Assembly (NCBI GenBank): GCA_030630015.1
Contig: DAOVNV010000086.1
Location: forward strand, 1-9,395
DNA length: 9,395 nucleotides
Origin: Desulfuromonadales bacterium
GTDB taxonomy: Bacteria > Desulfobacterota > Desulfuromonadia > Desulfuromonadales > BM103
Reading direction: 5' to 3'
Shown in pieces: positions 1 through 5,958 of this stretch. The translations under genes were made by a program, and so were the position numbers. Below the pieces are notes generated by a model. That model had not been told where the DNA came from. It was given only the letters and a program-made list of their open reading frames with translations, and searched no databases. Each line of letters begins with the position of its first letter. The stretch's first letter is position 1.

Positions 1-657
1 ACCCTCTCGGCCATGCTGGATGAAATGGCAGAGGTTCTGCCTTCAGTTAAAAAGATCCTGGTCGACGAGCGTGACACTTTCATGGCTCACAACATCCGGA
101 ATTCTCCCGGCAAAAAAATCATGGCCGTCGTTGGAGCAGCTCATATTCCCGGGATTACCCGTAAAATCGAACAATCGATCAGCAGCGAAGAGATCGCCGA
201 GATCTCGGCGATCCCCAAAAAATCAACCTTTTCAAAGTTTGTTCCCTGGATTATCCCGGCCGTTGTCGTTGCTCTCTTCGTCATCGGCTTCCTGTCCGGG
301 AACCGTGATCAAATGGCCGATGCAGCGGTGGCCTGGATCCTTGCCAATGGAATCCTTTCAGCCCTTGGCGCACTGATCGCCCTGGGGCATCCGCTCACCA
401 TCCTCTCCGCCTTCATCGCCGCACCGCTGACATCATTGAATCCGACAATTGGTGCCGGCTTTGTGACCGGTCTGGTCCAGGCCTTCCTGGTCCCACCCCA
501 AGTTCGTGATCTGGAAAAAGTCGGCGACGACATCTCCACCCTGCCCGGCTGGTGGCGCAACCGCCTGACCCGGGTTCTACTGGTGTTTATCCTCTCATCC
601 CTCGGCTCGGCGATTGGTACATTAGTAGCGTTCGGGTGGTTGAAGAATCTTTTATAA
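1..657 (+). CDS. TraB/PrgY-family membrane protein, C-terminal part (5' end outside window)
   Basis: The reading frame is open from base 1 to a TAA at 655-657, so the first bases continue a gene that starts upstream; 218 residues are visible. Near residues 40-49 (counting from base 1) is VVGAAHIPGI, the conserved Gly/His motif late in the catalytic-like domain of TraB/PrgY/GumN-related proteins. The remainder is hydrophobic: a segment around residues 79-100 (PWIIPAVVVALFVIGFL), a long hydrophobic stretch around 108-165, and a last helix near 195-218. This architecture, a soluble TraB domain followed by a multi-helix membrane tail, is typical of the bacterial and archaeal branch related to PrgY, which in enterococci limits peptide pheromone activity. 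The actual substrate in this organism is unknown. It converges on the L,D-transpeptidase gene with 21 bases between stop codons and no obvious terminator. Confidence 0.8.
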   Translation, partial: TLSAMLDEMAEVLPSVKKILVDERDTFMAHNIRNSPGKKIMAVVGAAHIPGITRKIEQSISSEEIAEISAIPKKSTFSKFVPWIIPAVVVALFVIGFLSGNRDQMADAAVAWILANGILSALGALIALGHPLTILSAFIAAPLTSLNPTIGAGFVTGLVQAFLVPPQVRDLEKVGDDISTLPGWWRNRLTRVLLVFILSSLGSAIGTLVAFGWLKNLL

Positions 658-678
658 GAACGGGACGCGTGCCTGCCC

Positions 679-2373
679 TTAAAGATGCTCCTCGACCTGG
701 TAATCGGGTTCTGACAGGGCAACTTCGAGGTCCAGATCGCGATAATAGATATCCTTCCGGAAATGTGCGGTTCCATCCGCGTCAGCCCACGCGGTCCAAT
801 ACTGGATATGAACCGGCAAGGGCAGAATATTGACCCGGATCGGCTCGAGATTTTCCAACGAGGCAAGCAGCCTTTCCCCATCCCAGTCTTCAATTCCCTC
901 CAGTAAATATTGAGCTAACTCCACGGGACGTTCGACCCGAATGCAGCCGGAGCTGTATGAACGTCTGGCTTTCTTGAACAGTTGCGGTTCATTAGTGTCG
1001 TGCATGTAAACGTTGAAACTGTTGGGGAACATGAATTTAATGCGCCCCAAAGGATTCCATGGGCCAGGATCCTGTCGCATTATCCCCGGAAAATTTTCAG
1101 CATGCACCCCGGCCCAATCAATCAGGGCAGCATCAACCTCGACCCAGTTGTCATCCTGTCGCTTCAGAATCCGAAAATGTTTGTTTATGAGATAATCAGG
1201 ATTGGCCTTGATCGCCGGCAATTTGTCCTCGCGCAGGATCGTCGGCGGAACAGTCCAGGTGGGTGCCAGCTCCAGATAGGTCATTCGTGCGGAAAAAACC
1301 GGTGTTTTGCGGTAGGCCGTTCCAACCACAACCGGCATGCTGATCACCGGTTGCTCCTCTTCCACAACATTGAGATTAAAGGCTGCAATATTCACCTGGA
1401 TGTGTCTCTTACCAAGACTTTTCGGCAACCAGCGCCATCGTTCGAGGTTGAGTTCCATTTGCCGGATGCGTTGTTCAACCGGCACATTAAGAACAGCCAG
1501 AGTACGCTGGCCAACAACTCCGTCAACAACCAGTCCGTGCCGTGTCTGAAACCGTTTCACGGCAGCATGGTCTGTCTGTGAAAATATCGAGCCTAACTCT
1601 AAAGTTTGCCCGTCAAGATCCCCCGTAACTGTCAACCTCTCCCGCAGCAGAGGCAGTCTCTCTTCCACATCGCCCGGACGTATGGCCGGACCTGCGGGGA
1701 TTGAGGGCCACCCGCCACGAGCAGAAAGTTCCCGATAATCCGCCAGGGCGCTTACCAAGGATCGGTAACCCTCATGCTGCGGCATCAGTCCCGCAAGAAC
1801 CCGTTGGAAACGATTATTTTGTAGTGCGTAGACAAGAAGTTTGGTCAGGTTTGCCTTGCGGCGACGGACGCGCCAATCGACATGCGTCAGGGCCGGATCC
1901 ACCTGCCCTTCAACCTGATGCGTGGCATAGGCCAGAAAAGCCTGAGTAAGAAACAGATCAAAGAGCGCACGGTTAACTGGCGCCAGGGAGAGATTGTGCA
2001 GGGAGAAGCCGTCATAGAACCGCAGGAACCCCTCCAGCTCGTTGACCAGGTAGGCATCGGAGCACAAGCCGTGTTCCGCAGCCCCCCGCAAATGTTCCAC
2101 CAGGATCCGGGCTGCCGGATGAAGCCTGGGGCCATCCTGCCACAAGAGGCGAAACTCTCTCGCCGCATAAAATGTCTCCAGAGCCTCGTGGGTCAATAAG
2201 CGCGCCACGCCGACACTCAAATCCTGGTTTTCCCTGCGTTGTTCGAGGAGACGTGAAATTTCCTCCTTGGTCTGGCGGCTGAACAGATCTTCGAAATCGG
2301 CCCGGTCCAGGCAGAATCCCGACTGCACCAGAGTGATTACGAAAATCGATATAATGACTAAAATTCGCTGCAA
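679..2373 (-). CDS. Periplasmic murein L,D-transpeptidase, YcbB/LdtD-like
   Basis: A 564-residue enzyme expected to form 3-3 peptidoglycan cross-links (or attach proteins to peptidoglycan) in the periplasm, using a YkuD catalytic fold. Residues 1-22 form a signal peptide: a hydrophobic core after MQR, ending near SGFC. The Cys21 context does not fit a lipobox, so I expect signal peptidase I cleavage. A long helical scaffold region follows. A PG_binding_1 domain lies near 232-296 (VKRFQTRHGLVVDGVVG), then a YkuD domain near 322-500 with catalytic motif MHDT (His458) and SSGCIRV (Cys477, Arg479). Size and domain order match the YcbB (LdtD) class, about 615 residues in E. coli. The start is TTG at 2371-2373: an upstream in-frame stop excludes longer forms, AAGGGG lies 6 bases before it, and a later start would lose the signal peptide. 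Monocistronic, apparently with its own promoter. Confidence 0.92.
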   Translation of the reverse strand: MQRILVIISIFVITLVQSGFCLDRADFEDLFSRQTKEEISRLLEQRRENQDLSVGVARLLTHEALETFYAAREFRLLWQDGPRLHPAARILVEHLRGAAEHGLCSDAYLVNELEGFLRFYDGFSLHNLSLAPVNRALFDLFLTQAFLAYATHQVEGQVDPALTHVDWRVRRRKANLTKLLVYALQNNRFQRVLAGLMPQHEGYRSLVSALADYRELSARGGWPSIPAGPAIRPGDVEERLPLLRERLTVTGDLDGQTLELGSIFSQTDHAAVKRFQTRHGLVVDGVVGQRTLAVLNVPVEQRIRQMELNLERWRWLPKSLGKRHIQVNIAAFNLNVVEEEQPVISMPVVVGTAYRKTPVFSARMTYLELAPTWTVPPTILREDKLPAIKANPDYLINKHFRILKRQDDNWVEVDAALIDWAGVHAENFPGIMRQDPGPWNPLGRIKFMFPNSFNVYMHDTNEPQLFKKARRSYSSGCIRVERPVELAQYLLEGIEDWDGERLLASLENLEPIRVNILPLPVHIQYWTAWADADGTAHFRKDIYYRDLDLEVALSEPDYQVEEHL

Positions 2374-2395
2374 CCTTATCCCCTTCGCTCATATC

Positions 2396-2423
2396 ATTCT
2401 ACCGAAGTCCCTCCAGGGTGCAA
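2396..2423 (-). promoter_or_regulatory. Candidate promoter of the L,D-transpeptidase gene
   Basis: Read on the minus strand, TAGAAT (bases 2396-2401, five of six matches to TATAAT) lies 16 bases downstream of TTGCAC (2418-2423, a weak -35). Transcription would start near 2389, leaving a leader of about 16 bases that carries the AAGGGG ribosome site before the TTG start. The upstream aldehyde dehydrogenase ends at 2450, so the 76-base gap has room for this promoter. Found by eye only. Confidence 0.4.
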
Positions 2424-2432
2424 GCACTTGCA
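2419..2432. repeat. Perfect 14-base palindrome overlapping the transpeptidase -35
   Basis: TGCAAGCACTTGCA has two 6-base arms (TGCAAG/CTTGCA) around a 2-base centre. It overlaps the candidate -35 of the L,D-transpeptidase gene. A short, perfect, two-fold symmetric site overlapping a -35 is the usual look of a repressor operator. It could also be a small hairpin at the 3' end of the aldehyde dehydrogenase transcript, but there is no following T-run. The regulator is unknown. Confidence 0.4.
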
Positions 2433-2449
2433 GGCCCAACGACAGCCTC

Positions 2450-4039
2450 CTAGCCCCTGTCCTTGCTCATGATGCCGTCGATCAGCCTCCAGAGGCCCAG
2501 CTCATTACCTTCCTTCAGGTCGTCAGGCAGTATTCGAGCGGGGAAATTCTGATAACAGACCGGCCTCAGGAATCTCCGGAGGGCCAAGGTCCCCACTGAA
2601 GACGACCTGCTGTCAGTCGTCGCCGGATAAGGGCCACCATGAACCATAGCATCGCAAACTTCGACACCGGTCGGGAAACCGTTGAAGATAATCCGGCCAG
2701 CCTTGCGCTCAAGGATTCTGACAAGACCGGAACGCTTTTCAATTTCTCCATCAGCAGCATGAATGGTTGCAGTTAATTGCCCCTTGAGACTTCCGGCGAC
2801 AGCCAACAACTGTTCTTCAGATTCGCATTCAACAACAATGGAGGCTGGCCCAAAAACCTCTTCAGCCAAGGTCCCGCAGGCAAGCCAGACTCCCGCGTCA
2901 ACTTTCATCAGGGCGGGACGGACTAAACATCCCCCAGCATCATATGCTTCGGCCGAAGTCAGCTGTTCAACACCCTGAATAGGGCTCAATGATGTGATGC
3001 GGCCGAGATAATTCTGCTTGATGCCGGAGGTCAGCATCACACCTGCCTCCCTGGCCGCCAGAGACTGCTCCGCACCCGTAATGAAATCGTCCAGGCCGGT
3101 ACCCTTGATCGCGATAACGAGGCCGGGATTGGTACAGAACTGCCCGACTCCCAACATCAAGGCGTCCGCAAAATGCTGGGCAATCTCGCCAGATCTGGCT
3201 GCAAGAATTTCCGGCAACAAAAAGACCGGATTAATGCTGCCCATTTCAGCAAAAACCGGGATCGGTTCCGGCCGGGCTGAAGCCAGGTCAAACAGGGCAC
3301 GTCCTCCCTGCAAAGAACCGGTAAAAGCCACCGCTTTGACCAGTGGATGGCGAACCAGTGCGGCCCCGACATCCACCCCGCGGCCCTGGACGAGAGAAAA
3401 AGTCCCTTGCGGCATGCCGCAGGCCTCAACCGCTGCCCTGATGGCGCGTGCGGCAATCTCGGAAGTCCCCGGATGAGCCGGGTGCCCCTTGGCGACCACA
3501 GGACAACCTGCAGCCAAGGCGGAAATGGTATCGCCACCCGCAACGGAAAAGGCCAGAGGGAAATTGCTGGCTCCAAAAACTGCCACCGGTCCGAGCGGGA
3601 TATTCTTTGAGCGGATATCCGGTTTGGGAACAGGCTGCCTGTCGGGCAGGGCACGATCAATGCGAGCCTCGACCCAGGATCCTTCTGCGACAAGCCGGGC
3701 AAACATCCTGATCTGACCAGTCGTGCGGCCGAGTTCCCCTTCAAGCCTGGTAATCGGCAGGCCGGTTTCGAGATGAGCCCGCTCGATCAGAGGCGGGCCA
3801 AATGTCGTGAGTTGTTCGGCGACAACTTCGAGAAAGGCGCTCCGTTCATGATTGCCGGTGATCCGGCAAGCATCAAAGTCTTCCTCTGCTAACCGAACGG
3901 CACGATCGACATCCTGTATTCTTCCCTCATGAAAAACCGGATTCAGAAACTCGCCCGTTGCGGGGTTGAATGCACGAAATGTCTCTGCGTCGGAAGAAAC
4001 AAGTTCCGAACCGATAATCTGTTCTCCTGTCAGCTGCAT
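2450..4039 (-). CDS. NAD(P)-dependent aldehyde dehydrogenase, alpha-ketoglutarate-semialdehyde type
   Basis: A complete aldehyde dehydrogenase of 529 residues that oxidises an aldehyde to the acid in the cytoplasm. Numbered from the ATG chosen here, it has Asn159 in GASNFPLAF, the cofactor-pocket Lys184 in VAKGHP, general base Glu265 in FAEMGS, catalytic Cys302 in GQFCTNPG, and Glu394 in EEVFGP. The distinctive blocks GASNFPLAFSVAGGD, HPAHPGTSE and GGPYPATTDSRS, and the ending FLRPVCYQNFP, fit the 2,5-dioxovalerate (alpha-ketoglutarate semialdehyde) dehydrogenase branch, so that is the best guess at substrate. A GTG at 4048 overlaps the moeA stop codon, but ATG at 4037-4039 is preferred. AAAGGTGA, overlapping the moeA stop, lies about 5 bases upstream of it, and homologues begin with a similar MxxTG. 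It is five bases from moeA, so almost certainly translationally coupled. No sugar-acid catabolic genes are visible nearby, so its role in a metal-cofactor operon is unexplained. Confidence 0.92.
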   Translation of the reverse strand: MQLTGEQIIGSELVSSDAETFRAFNPATGEFLNPVFHEGRIQDVDRAVRLAEEDFDACRITGNHERSAFLEVVAEQLTTFGPPLIERAHLETGLPITRLEGELGRTTGQIRMFARLVAEGSWVEARIDRALPDRQPVPKPDIRSKNIPLGPVAVFGASNFPLAFSVAGGDTISALAAGCPVVAKGHPAHPGTSEIAARAIRAAVEACGMPQGTFSLVQGRGVDVGAALVRHPLVKAVAFTGSLQGGRALFDLASARPEPIPVFAEMGSINPVFLLPEILAARSGEIAQHFADALMLGVGQFCTNPGLVIAIKGTGLDDFITGAEQSLAAREAGVMLTSGIKQNYLGRITSLSPIQGVEQLTSAEAYDAGGCLVRPALMKVDAGVWLACGTLAEEVFGPASIVVECESEEQLLAVAGSLKGQLTATIHAADGEIEKRSGLVRILERKAGRIIFNGFPTGVEVCDAMVHGGPYPATTDSRSSSVGTLALRRFLRPVCYQNFPARILPDDLKEGNELGLWRLIDGIMSKDRG

Positions 4040-4044
4040 CGTTG

Positions 4045-5244
4045 TCACCTTTCATCCAACAGATAAACCTGGATCTCTTCCCCGGCCGCCAGGTTGCCTT
4101 TTTGCGTCGGCAGGATCGCCACGGCATTGGCGTCAATCAGTGTCTTCAGGATCCCGGTATTCTGGTCCCCGGCACTTACCGCATACAACTGACCCTTTTC
4201 CGTGTAAAGTCTGACCCGTATAAAGAAAGTCCTGCCGGGTTTCTTTGACAAGGGTTCCGCCAAGGTGGCGGTGAAGAATGGTTTGAGCACTTCTTGATGG
4301 CCCATCATCCTCAGAAGAGCGGGACGAACAAACTGGTCAAATATCAGCAACGAGGACACCGGGTTGCCGGGCAGTGAAAAAACCGGCTTGCCCTGGTACA
4401 ATCCGAATGCCGTGGGACGTCCCGGCTTGATGGCAAGCTTCCAGAATAACTGCTGAACTCCGAGTTCATTGAGAACTTCCCTGACCAGGTCCAGGTCTCC
4501 TGCAGAAACTCCGGCTGAAGTCACCAGGGCGTCGAACTGCAGACCCTGTACAAGCTTTTCCCGCAGGCTCTCAATGGTGTCACCGGCAAACCCGAGCTTG
4601 ACCGGCTCGGCACCGGTTGCCGAGACAGCCGCAGCCAGAGCCGGGGTGTTGCTATCGATGATTTTGCCGGGAGCAAGCTCATCGAGAGACTCAACCAGTT
4701 CGTCCCCGGTGGAAAGAACAGCCACCCGTACCGGGCGATATACCGCCACATTGGCCATCCCGATAGTGGCCAGCAAACTGATCTCGGCAGGACGCAGAAT
4801 CTTGCCGGCCGGGATCACCACCTCACCGGCCGAAATATCCTCCCCCCGAAACCGGAGATGATCCCTGCTTTTAACTTTTCCGACAATCCGGACCTGGTCC
4901 TCCTGCTCTTCTGTTTCTTCGACGGGAACAATCGCATCTGCCCCGGCCGGGACTGGTGCTCCGGTCATGATTTTCACGGCACACCCAGGCTCTACAGCCG
5001 GCTCCGCCTGGCCCCCGGCCTGAATAAACCCGGTCACCTGCAGAACGGCCCCTGCCTTGCAGTCGTCGGCCCGCACAGCATAACCGTCCATTGCCGAATT
5101 GTCCCACCGCGGCAGATCGCAGGGCGCAACGATATCCTGTGCCAGCACCTTTCCTGCAGACTCGGACAGCGGAAGCATCACCGGAGAGGAAGGTCCGACA
5201 TTGGTCAGGATGATATCCTGGGCGGCTTCAAAAGATTTCAGCAT
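4045..5244 (-). CDS. moeA: Molybdopterin molybdenumtransferase MoeA
   Basis: A 399-residue cytoplasmic enzyme that inserts molybdate (or, in paralogues of tungsten users, tungstate) into adenylylated molybdopterin, the last common step of cofactor synthesis. Visible blocks are PRWDNSAMDGYAVR (residues 45-58, with the conserved MDGYA aspartate), KIMTGAPVPAGADAIVPVE (91-109), the MPT-binding domain with STGDE (178-182), DSNTPAL (197-203), TSAGVSAGD (242-250), IKPGRP (272-277) and LPGNPVSS (291-298), then the C-terminal beta domain. Length is normal for MoeA. The ATG at 5242-5244 has GGAG 8 bases upstream. It is the first intact gene after the wrecked tup locus and is followed at 5 bases by the aldehyde dehydrogenase. 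Its transcription probably depends on read-through of the riboswitch/terminator at 5767-5938. Whether it is a molybdenum- or tungsten-specific MoeA cannot be told from motifs alone. Confidence 0.95.
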   Translation of the reverse strand: MLKSFEAAQDIILTNVGPSSPVMLPLSESAGKVLAQDIVAPCDLPRWDNSAMDGYAVRADDCKAGAVLQVTGFIQAGGQAEPAVEPGCAVKIMTGAPVPAGADAIVPVEETEEQEDQVRIVGKVKSRDHLRFRGEDISAGEVVIPAGKILRPAEISLLATIGMANVAVYRPVRVAVLSTGDELVESLDELAPGKIIDSNTPALAAAVSATGAEPVKLGFAGDTIESLREKLVQGLQFDALVTSAGVSAGDLDLVREVLNELGVQQLFWKLAIKPGRPTAFGLYQGKPVFSLPGNPVSSLLIFDQFVRPALLRMMGHQEVLKPFFTATLAEPLSKKPGRTFFIRVRLYTEKGQLYAVSAGDQNTGILKTLIDANAVAILPTQKGNLAAGEEIQVYLLDER

Positions 5245-5265
5245 TTCCTGTTCTCCACTGACGAT

Positions 5266-5573
5266 TTAATCCAGGCTGGCAGGTTCCGCTTCGACACAAC
5301 CTTCCCGGATGCGGATTATCTTCGCTCCAAGACGCTCAGGCTGCACCGGATCATGCGAAGAGAAAACAACGCAGGCCCCGGTTTCCGGCAGCGCCTTCAT
5401 CACCGCCTCGAAAGCCTTGACGCCTGCCTCGTCGATATTCGCGGTCGGCTCATCGAGCAACAACATTTTCGGCTTCAGGACGAGAGCTCCCGTGCATCAC
5501 GTTGTGCATATCCGGACAGGCCGACATGTTCGAGCGCCTCGCTGATGTGCTGCCGGCAAACCGGAGGGGCATT
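5266..5573 (-). pseudogene. tupC: Remnant of tungstate ABC transporter ATPase gene (3' part, frameshifted)
   Basis: Only the C-terminal half of an ATP-binding cassette remains, in two frames. From 5573 down to about 5481 the frame reads ISEALEHVGLSGYAQ then RDARELS, the helical region just before the ABC signature; that frame ends in TGA at 5475-5477. From about 5487 to the TAA at 5266 another frame reads ALVLKPKMLLLDEPTANID with Walker B, the D-loop and the H-loop SSHD. Walker A and Q-loop regions are absent, and so is the signature LSGGE, deleted at the frame switch. It cannot encode a working ATPase. Assignment to TupC rests on its position directly behind a tupA start and in front of moeA; the fragment alone would fit other small oxyanion ABC ATPases. 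Normal length would be roughly 220-250 residues. Confidence 0.8.
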
Positions 5574-5753
5574 GCCGGTTCCAACCGCAATCACGTCTAC
5601 CTTGCAGCCAGCTTCAGTCTCAAACGGAGGGAGCAGGATGCTCAACAGGCCGGAATTCTCAGTGGACGTGGTGGTTGCCAGGCGCAGATGCGTCTCGGCA
5701 ACAACCGGGGACCAGAACAGGACAAACAGTAGCATCAACATCAAGATACGCAT
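5574..5753 (-). pseudogene. tupA: Remnant of tungstate-binding protein gene (5' 60 codons), fused to tupC remnant
   Basis: ATG at 5751-5753, with GAGAGG about 7 bases upstream, begins a signal peptide (MRILMLMLLFVLFWSPVVAE) followed by LRLATTTSTENSGLL, the hallmark N-terminal block of TupA-type tungstate-binding periplasmic proteins. The family sequence continues to VIAVGTG at residues 54-60 and then stops matching: from about 5573 the same frame continues as tupC sequence. Intact TupA is roughly 270 residues, so about three quarters are missing, together with the permease gene tupB normally between tupA and tupC. I estimate 1.5-1.8 kb lost, based on usual gene sizes. The start codon, ribosome site and upstream riboswitch are intact. 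The frame also extends upstream of 5753, but that part is the shadow of the leader and the oxidoreductase gene. Confidence 0.85.
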
Positions 5754-5766
5754 ACCACAACCTCTC

Positions 5767-5804
5767 AAAAAAGTGGGGGGCTCCTCCCGCACAGAAAGAG
5801 CCCC
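5767..5804 (-). terminator. Intrinsic terminator in the tup leader (riboswitch expression platform)
   Basis: On the minus strand, bases 5804 to 5777 fold into a 12-pair stem with a 4-base loop (GTGC). The left arm is GGGGCTCTTTCT and the right arm GGGAGGAGCCCC, with the lower seven pairs all Watson-Crick and three G-U pairs above. A run of six T (5767-5772) follows after CCAC. It ends 13 bases before the tupA start. A terminator placed inside a leader, between an aptamer and the start codon, is the standard layout of transcription-controlling riboswitches. Confidence 0.8.
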
Positions 5805-5838
5805 TGCCTTCCACCGATCCAATACCTGGGAAACAAAA

Positions 5839-5938
5839 GTTCTCCTTTCCAAACGGGAGGCTATGCCGTTTCCAGCAGAACCCATCGACCGGCCACCATA
5901 AGGCAAAATCCTGACAGGTGGGACGGTTCGGAGAAAAC
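5839..5938 (-). ncRNA. Molybdenum/tungsten-cofactor (Moco/Tuco) riboswitch aptamer
   Basis: The 100-base leader of the tup remnant carries a structured RNA. On the minus strand the outer stem pairs TTCTCC (near 5930-5936) with GGAGAA (near 5840-5845). Inside, GAACC pairs with GGTTC and CCACC with GGTGG, capped by a CAGG...CCTT hairpin. A small hairpin TGCT-GGAAAC-GGCA follows, then the single-strand-like block GCCTCCCG and GTTTGGAAAGGAGAAC. The blocks CTGGAAACGG, GCCTCCCG and GGAAAGGAGAAC, and the general layout, agree with my memory of the Moco RNA motif (RF01055), known to control molybdate/tungstate transport and cofactor genes. I have not run a covariance model, and I cannot tell the molybdenum from the tungsten variant. 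The aptamer starts about 20 bases after the oxidoreductase stop codon, so it lies between genes of one probable transcript. Confidence 0.75.
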
Positions 5939-5958
5939 CTGTTATTGAGTTATTCGGA

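Noticed and set aside
658..678. Possible bidirectional terminator between the converging TraB-family and L,D-transpeptidase genes
   Set aside because: Only 21 bases separate the stop codons, and I find no convincing stem followed by a T-run on either strand.
982..1581. Plus-strand open frame (199 codons) opposite the L,D-transpeptidase
   Set aside because: It is antisense to the YkuD domain and has no domain of its own.
2308..2313. Lipoprotein signal at Cys21 of the L,D-transpeptidase
   Set aside because: The residues before the cysteine (Ser-Gly-Phe) do not fit a lipobox, which needs a small residue at -1 and usually Leu at -3.
4046..4048. GTG start of the aldehyde dehydrogenase overlapping the moeA stop as GTGA
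   Set aside because: It has no good ribosome site, while the ATG at 4037-4039 has AAAGGTGA at proper spacing and fits the family N terminus.
4858..5901. Long plus-strand open frame (347 codons) opposite moeA and the tup remnant
   Set aside because: It lies antisense to moeA, the tup remnant and the riboswitch. Its translation has no recognisable motif and is rich in Arg, Cys and Pro, as expected of the reverse of GC-rich coding DNA.
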